Source: Crotophaga sulcirostris (Eukaryota > Chordata > Aves > Cuculiformes > Crotophagidae). Taken from it: DNA of 64,000 nucleotides. Positions within the stretch are counted from its first letter, which is position 1. The number at the start of each line of letters is the position of its first letter. The position numbers were made by a program, and so were the translations under genes. Below the pieces are notes generated by a model, which worked only from the letters and a program-made list of their open reading frames with translations, searched no databases and was not told the origin of the DNA. Below are positions 61,925 to 64,000 of the stretch, one piece after another. The DNA is taken from NCBI GenBank assembly GCA_013397455.1, contig VYZB01000333.1, positions 71,878-135,877 on the forward strand, given 5' to 3'.

Positions 61925-62711
61925 GAGAAAAGAATGAGATGCTGTAAATGCTGATGCTGCATGATGAAGTGCTCATACACACAATGCAGTTATAATTACG
62001 TATATTGGAGCAACACGTATCTCCTATCTAGAAAGATGAGGGCTCAGCCTATGTGAGAATTGTCTTTGAATCCAGAGGAGGCCTGAGCACTATCCAGAAG
62101 CTTGGAGAGTTGTGCTGGTGGTCTGGAAGCCCTGGTGCAGACAAGGAAGTCTCTCATCCTTATCTGTAGCTGAGGCAGGCTCTGTATTTTGTTGCTGCCT
62201 GCCTGCAGAACACGCATCCGCCAGGTAAGGGAGCACTTCCTTACTGGGGGACCGGTGCAGTCTCACGGTCAGTGCTTCACAGACCACTCCTTACAATTAG
62301 ATCAGCCTTTCACTGCCTGTGGCTGCTTTAAATACAGACAAAAAGCCCCAATCATCACCCAACAGTAAAATGCTCCAATACAGGAAGTTGTTTTGGTAGA
62401 AGACTCAGGTGGAAGTGGCCTGAATTGCCATAGTTACTGTGTTTGGTAAAGGCAAAAACCTTCCTTCATCTTCTTCGCAATCTTTCTTTCATTTTGGTTT
62501 TCACTGTTTGGTACAGTTTGATTACTTGGTATAGTTTCATGATTACTGTTGCTTCCTCTGAGTCTCTATTTTTACCAGCACACACTGTACTCTGGAACAT
62601 ACAAAATATTTGCCATCTGCAGAATGCAGTGTTTTCTGGAAAAATGACACAGCCTTCAATTTTGTGTGTCATCTTTAACCTGAGATTTTCACCTCCGAAA
62701 AGTAGATAATA

Positions 62712-62801
62712 NNNNNNNNNNNNNNNNNNNNNNNNNNNNNNNNNNNNNNNNNNNNNNNNNNNNNNNNNNNNNNNNNNNNNNNNNNNNNNNNNNNNNNNNN
62801 N
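62712..62801. other. Assembly gap, 90 Ns
   Basis: Ninety undetermined bases. Any sequence inside is unknown, and open frames drawn across it are not real. A CR1 3' tail begins 29 bases to its right. Confidence 0.99.
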
Positions 62802-62829
62802 CATGCAATCAAATATTACAGATGTTTTT

Positions 62830-63151
62830 CATAGAACCATGGAATGATTTGAGTTGGAAGGGACCATAAAGCCCATCCAGTTCCAACTCCCCTGCCATGG
62901 TGAGGCACACCTCCCACTGCATCAGGGTGCTCAAAGCCCCATCCAAACTGGCCTTCAACACCTCCAGGGATGGGGCAGCCACCACTTCTCCGGGCAACCT
63001 GAGCCAGGGCCTCCCCACCCTCACAGGAAAACATTTCTTCCCCAGATCTCATCTCAATCTCCCCTCATTCAGCTGAAAACTGTTCCCCCTCATCCTACCC
63101 CTGCACTCCCTGATCAAGAGCCCCTCCCAGCTTTCCTGTAAGCCCCCTTTA
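62830..63151 (-). mobile_element. CR1 LINE 3' end, inverted
   Basis: A minus-strand CR1 of about 320 bases, of the same 3' UTR type as 39617-40038. It starts with a shortened tail complement (CATAGAACCATGGAATG), followed by the complement of the CTTCCAACTC 3' end, the CCATGGCAGG word and ORF2 C-terminal codons, ending near TTTCCTGTAAGCCCCC. The insertion is 5'-truncated and its frame is disrupted. Confidence 0.94.
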
Positions 63152-64000
63152 AGAAGATTAAGGTATATTTAAGTATATTTTATAGTGTATTAAGGGTAGA
63201 TTTTGCCAATCTAATTTTTATCTGGGTTTTCCTGGCTCTCTCAGAATCCTCATTGCAAGAATCAAAGCTCCTATTGGCATGGGTGCTAATCTGTGTAAAC
63301 AGGAATGGAAGAATCTGACCTTTAATATTCCTGATACTTTCTCATATTTTTGATAGTGTAGAAGCATGTCTTATTCCATGAACACAACACTGATTCTAGA
63401 AGAACTGTAGGATGCTGCTCAGTATGAGTAAGGACATTTGAATCCTTTTGTAAATCTTATTATGTTGATAAGTGCAGAATATTTCCAGTACTGATTTGTC
63501 ACTGTTGTCCAAGATGCTCCAAGAGGAAAGCTGCTGTACTTCTCTTTTTTTGCTATTTTTAGTGCCTTTTTGCAGTAAATGAGCAATGAGCTTCTCCTCA
63601 AACATTCCAGCGCAGCACCGTGGCACCGGCTCACTGCTGCCTCACTGCATGGAAATAACAAAAGCCTATGAGCGGTGATGACAATCATGTAATCCAGTGT
63701 TTTGCAGCCCTCTATTGCAGGGAAAAAGCTACACTCCAGTGCTGTTCTGGAACAGGTAGATATCTGTGCATGTCTGGGATTCAGCAGGAGGCTGAGGTAC
63801 CTCCAGGATGACTCCTTTGCTCTGCTCTTCACCTGCATCTGTGTTCAGGCCCCTGCAGTGCACCAAGACGCTGTAGACTGCTAGTACCCAAATCAGAATA
63901 ACAGTCCTTTTCCTGCTAACCTTCCTCAGTCAGAGGGGGAAGAGAACTACCAAGATCACTTTCTGGAGAGCATTTGCAAAGCAGAGGTGACACATTACTG
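63152..64000. other. Non-coding stretch to the right edge
   Basis: No recognisable gene or repeat. A minus-strand open frame of 139 codons at 63419-63838 has no family resemblance and is treated as chance. Confidence 0.5.

Larger units (their letters stand above)
58561..62711. other. Non-coding stretch up to the assembly gap
   Basis: No recognisable gene or transposon. Two blocks with conserved-element texture (59440-59720, 60600-60890) and a poly-A run (61909-61924) are listed separately. Confidence 0.5.

Noticed and set aside
62466..62804. Minus-strand frame spanning the N gap
   Set aside because: A third of it is undetermined bases, so it has no evidential value.
1..64000. Search for tRNA, rRNA, CRISPR arrays, LTR/ERV elements, DNA transposons and bacterial-type operons
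   Set aside because: None could be recognised by eye. Poly-A and poly-T tracts were not accompanied by recognisable retrosequence bodies.

Overview
This window looks like a stretch of bird (Aves) nuclear genome, either intergenic or inside a large intron. The evidence is about sixteen fragments of CR1 (chicken repeat 1) LINE retrotransposons. Most are 5'-truncated. Their 3' ends carry the typical avian short tails, either repeats of ATTCTATG or, in one group, repeats of GTGATACT. No host protein-coding exon, tRNA, rRNA, CRISPR array or prokaryotic feature could be supported. The window also holds one 90-base assembly gap (Ns, 62712-62801).

Layout. The left edge lies inside a minus-strand CR1 ORF2. 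Non-coding DNA follows to 8.1 kb, with a perfect 13-bp inverted repeat at 4.63 kb and an AT-rich block of homeodomain-type motifs at 6.7-7.8 kb. From 8 to 30 kb the region is dense in CR1, with pieces at 8.1, 9.9, 11.5, 13.3, 16.2, 18.3, 21.7, 26.4, 26.9, 27.4 and 29.4 kb. The best-preserved copy (9949-10839) keeps an open C-terminal reverse-transcriptase frame. The longest copy (21.73-23.06 kb) spans the reverse-transcriptase core but is broken by stops, a frameshift and a deletion. From 29.5 to 39.6 kb and again from about 42.7 to 55.6 kb I see no recognisable transposon. Several stretches there have the look of conserved regulatory DNA (octamer, TAATTA and PBX-type motifs). CR1 pieces return at 39.6, 41.8, 55.6 and 62.8 kb, and a much older reverse-transcriptase relic lies at about 57.9-58.5 kb.

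The only genes with a recognisable product are decayed CR1 ORF2 pieces. They do not work together as a system. They are independent insertions, of at least three subfamily types judging by their 3' ends. The GTGATACT-tailed group appears youngest, and its three copies differ by a TTRGTG hexamer present once, twice or three times in the 3' untranslated region. A 272-codon minus-strand open frame at 57069-57887 resembles no family I know and is the main unexplained coding-like signal. Regulatory-element calls rest on motif content and texture only, because conservation could not be computed here. I did not find convincing evidence of a new biological system.
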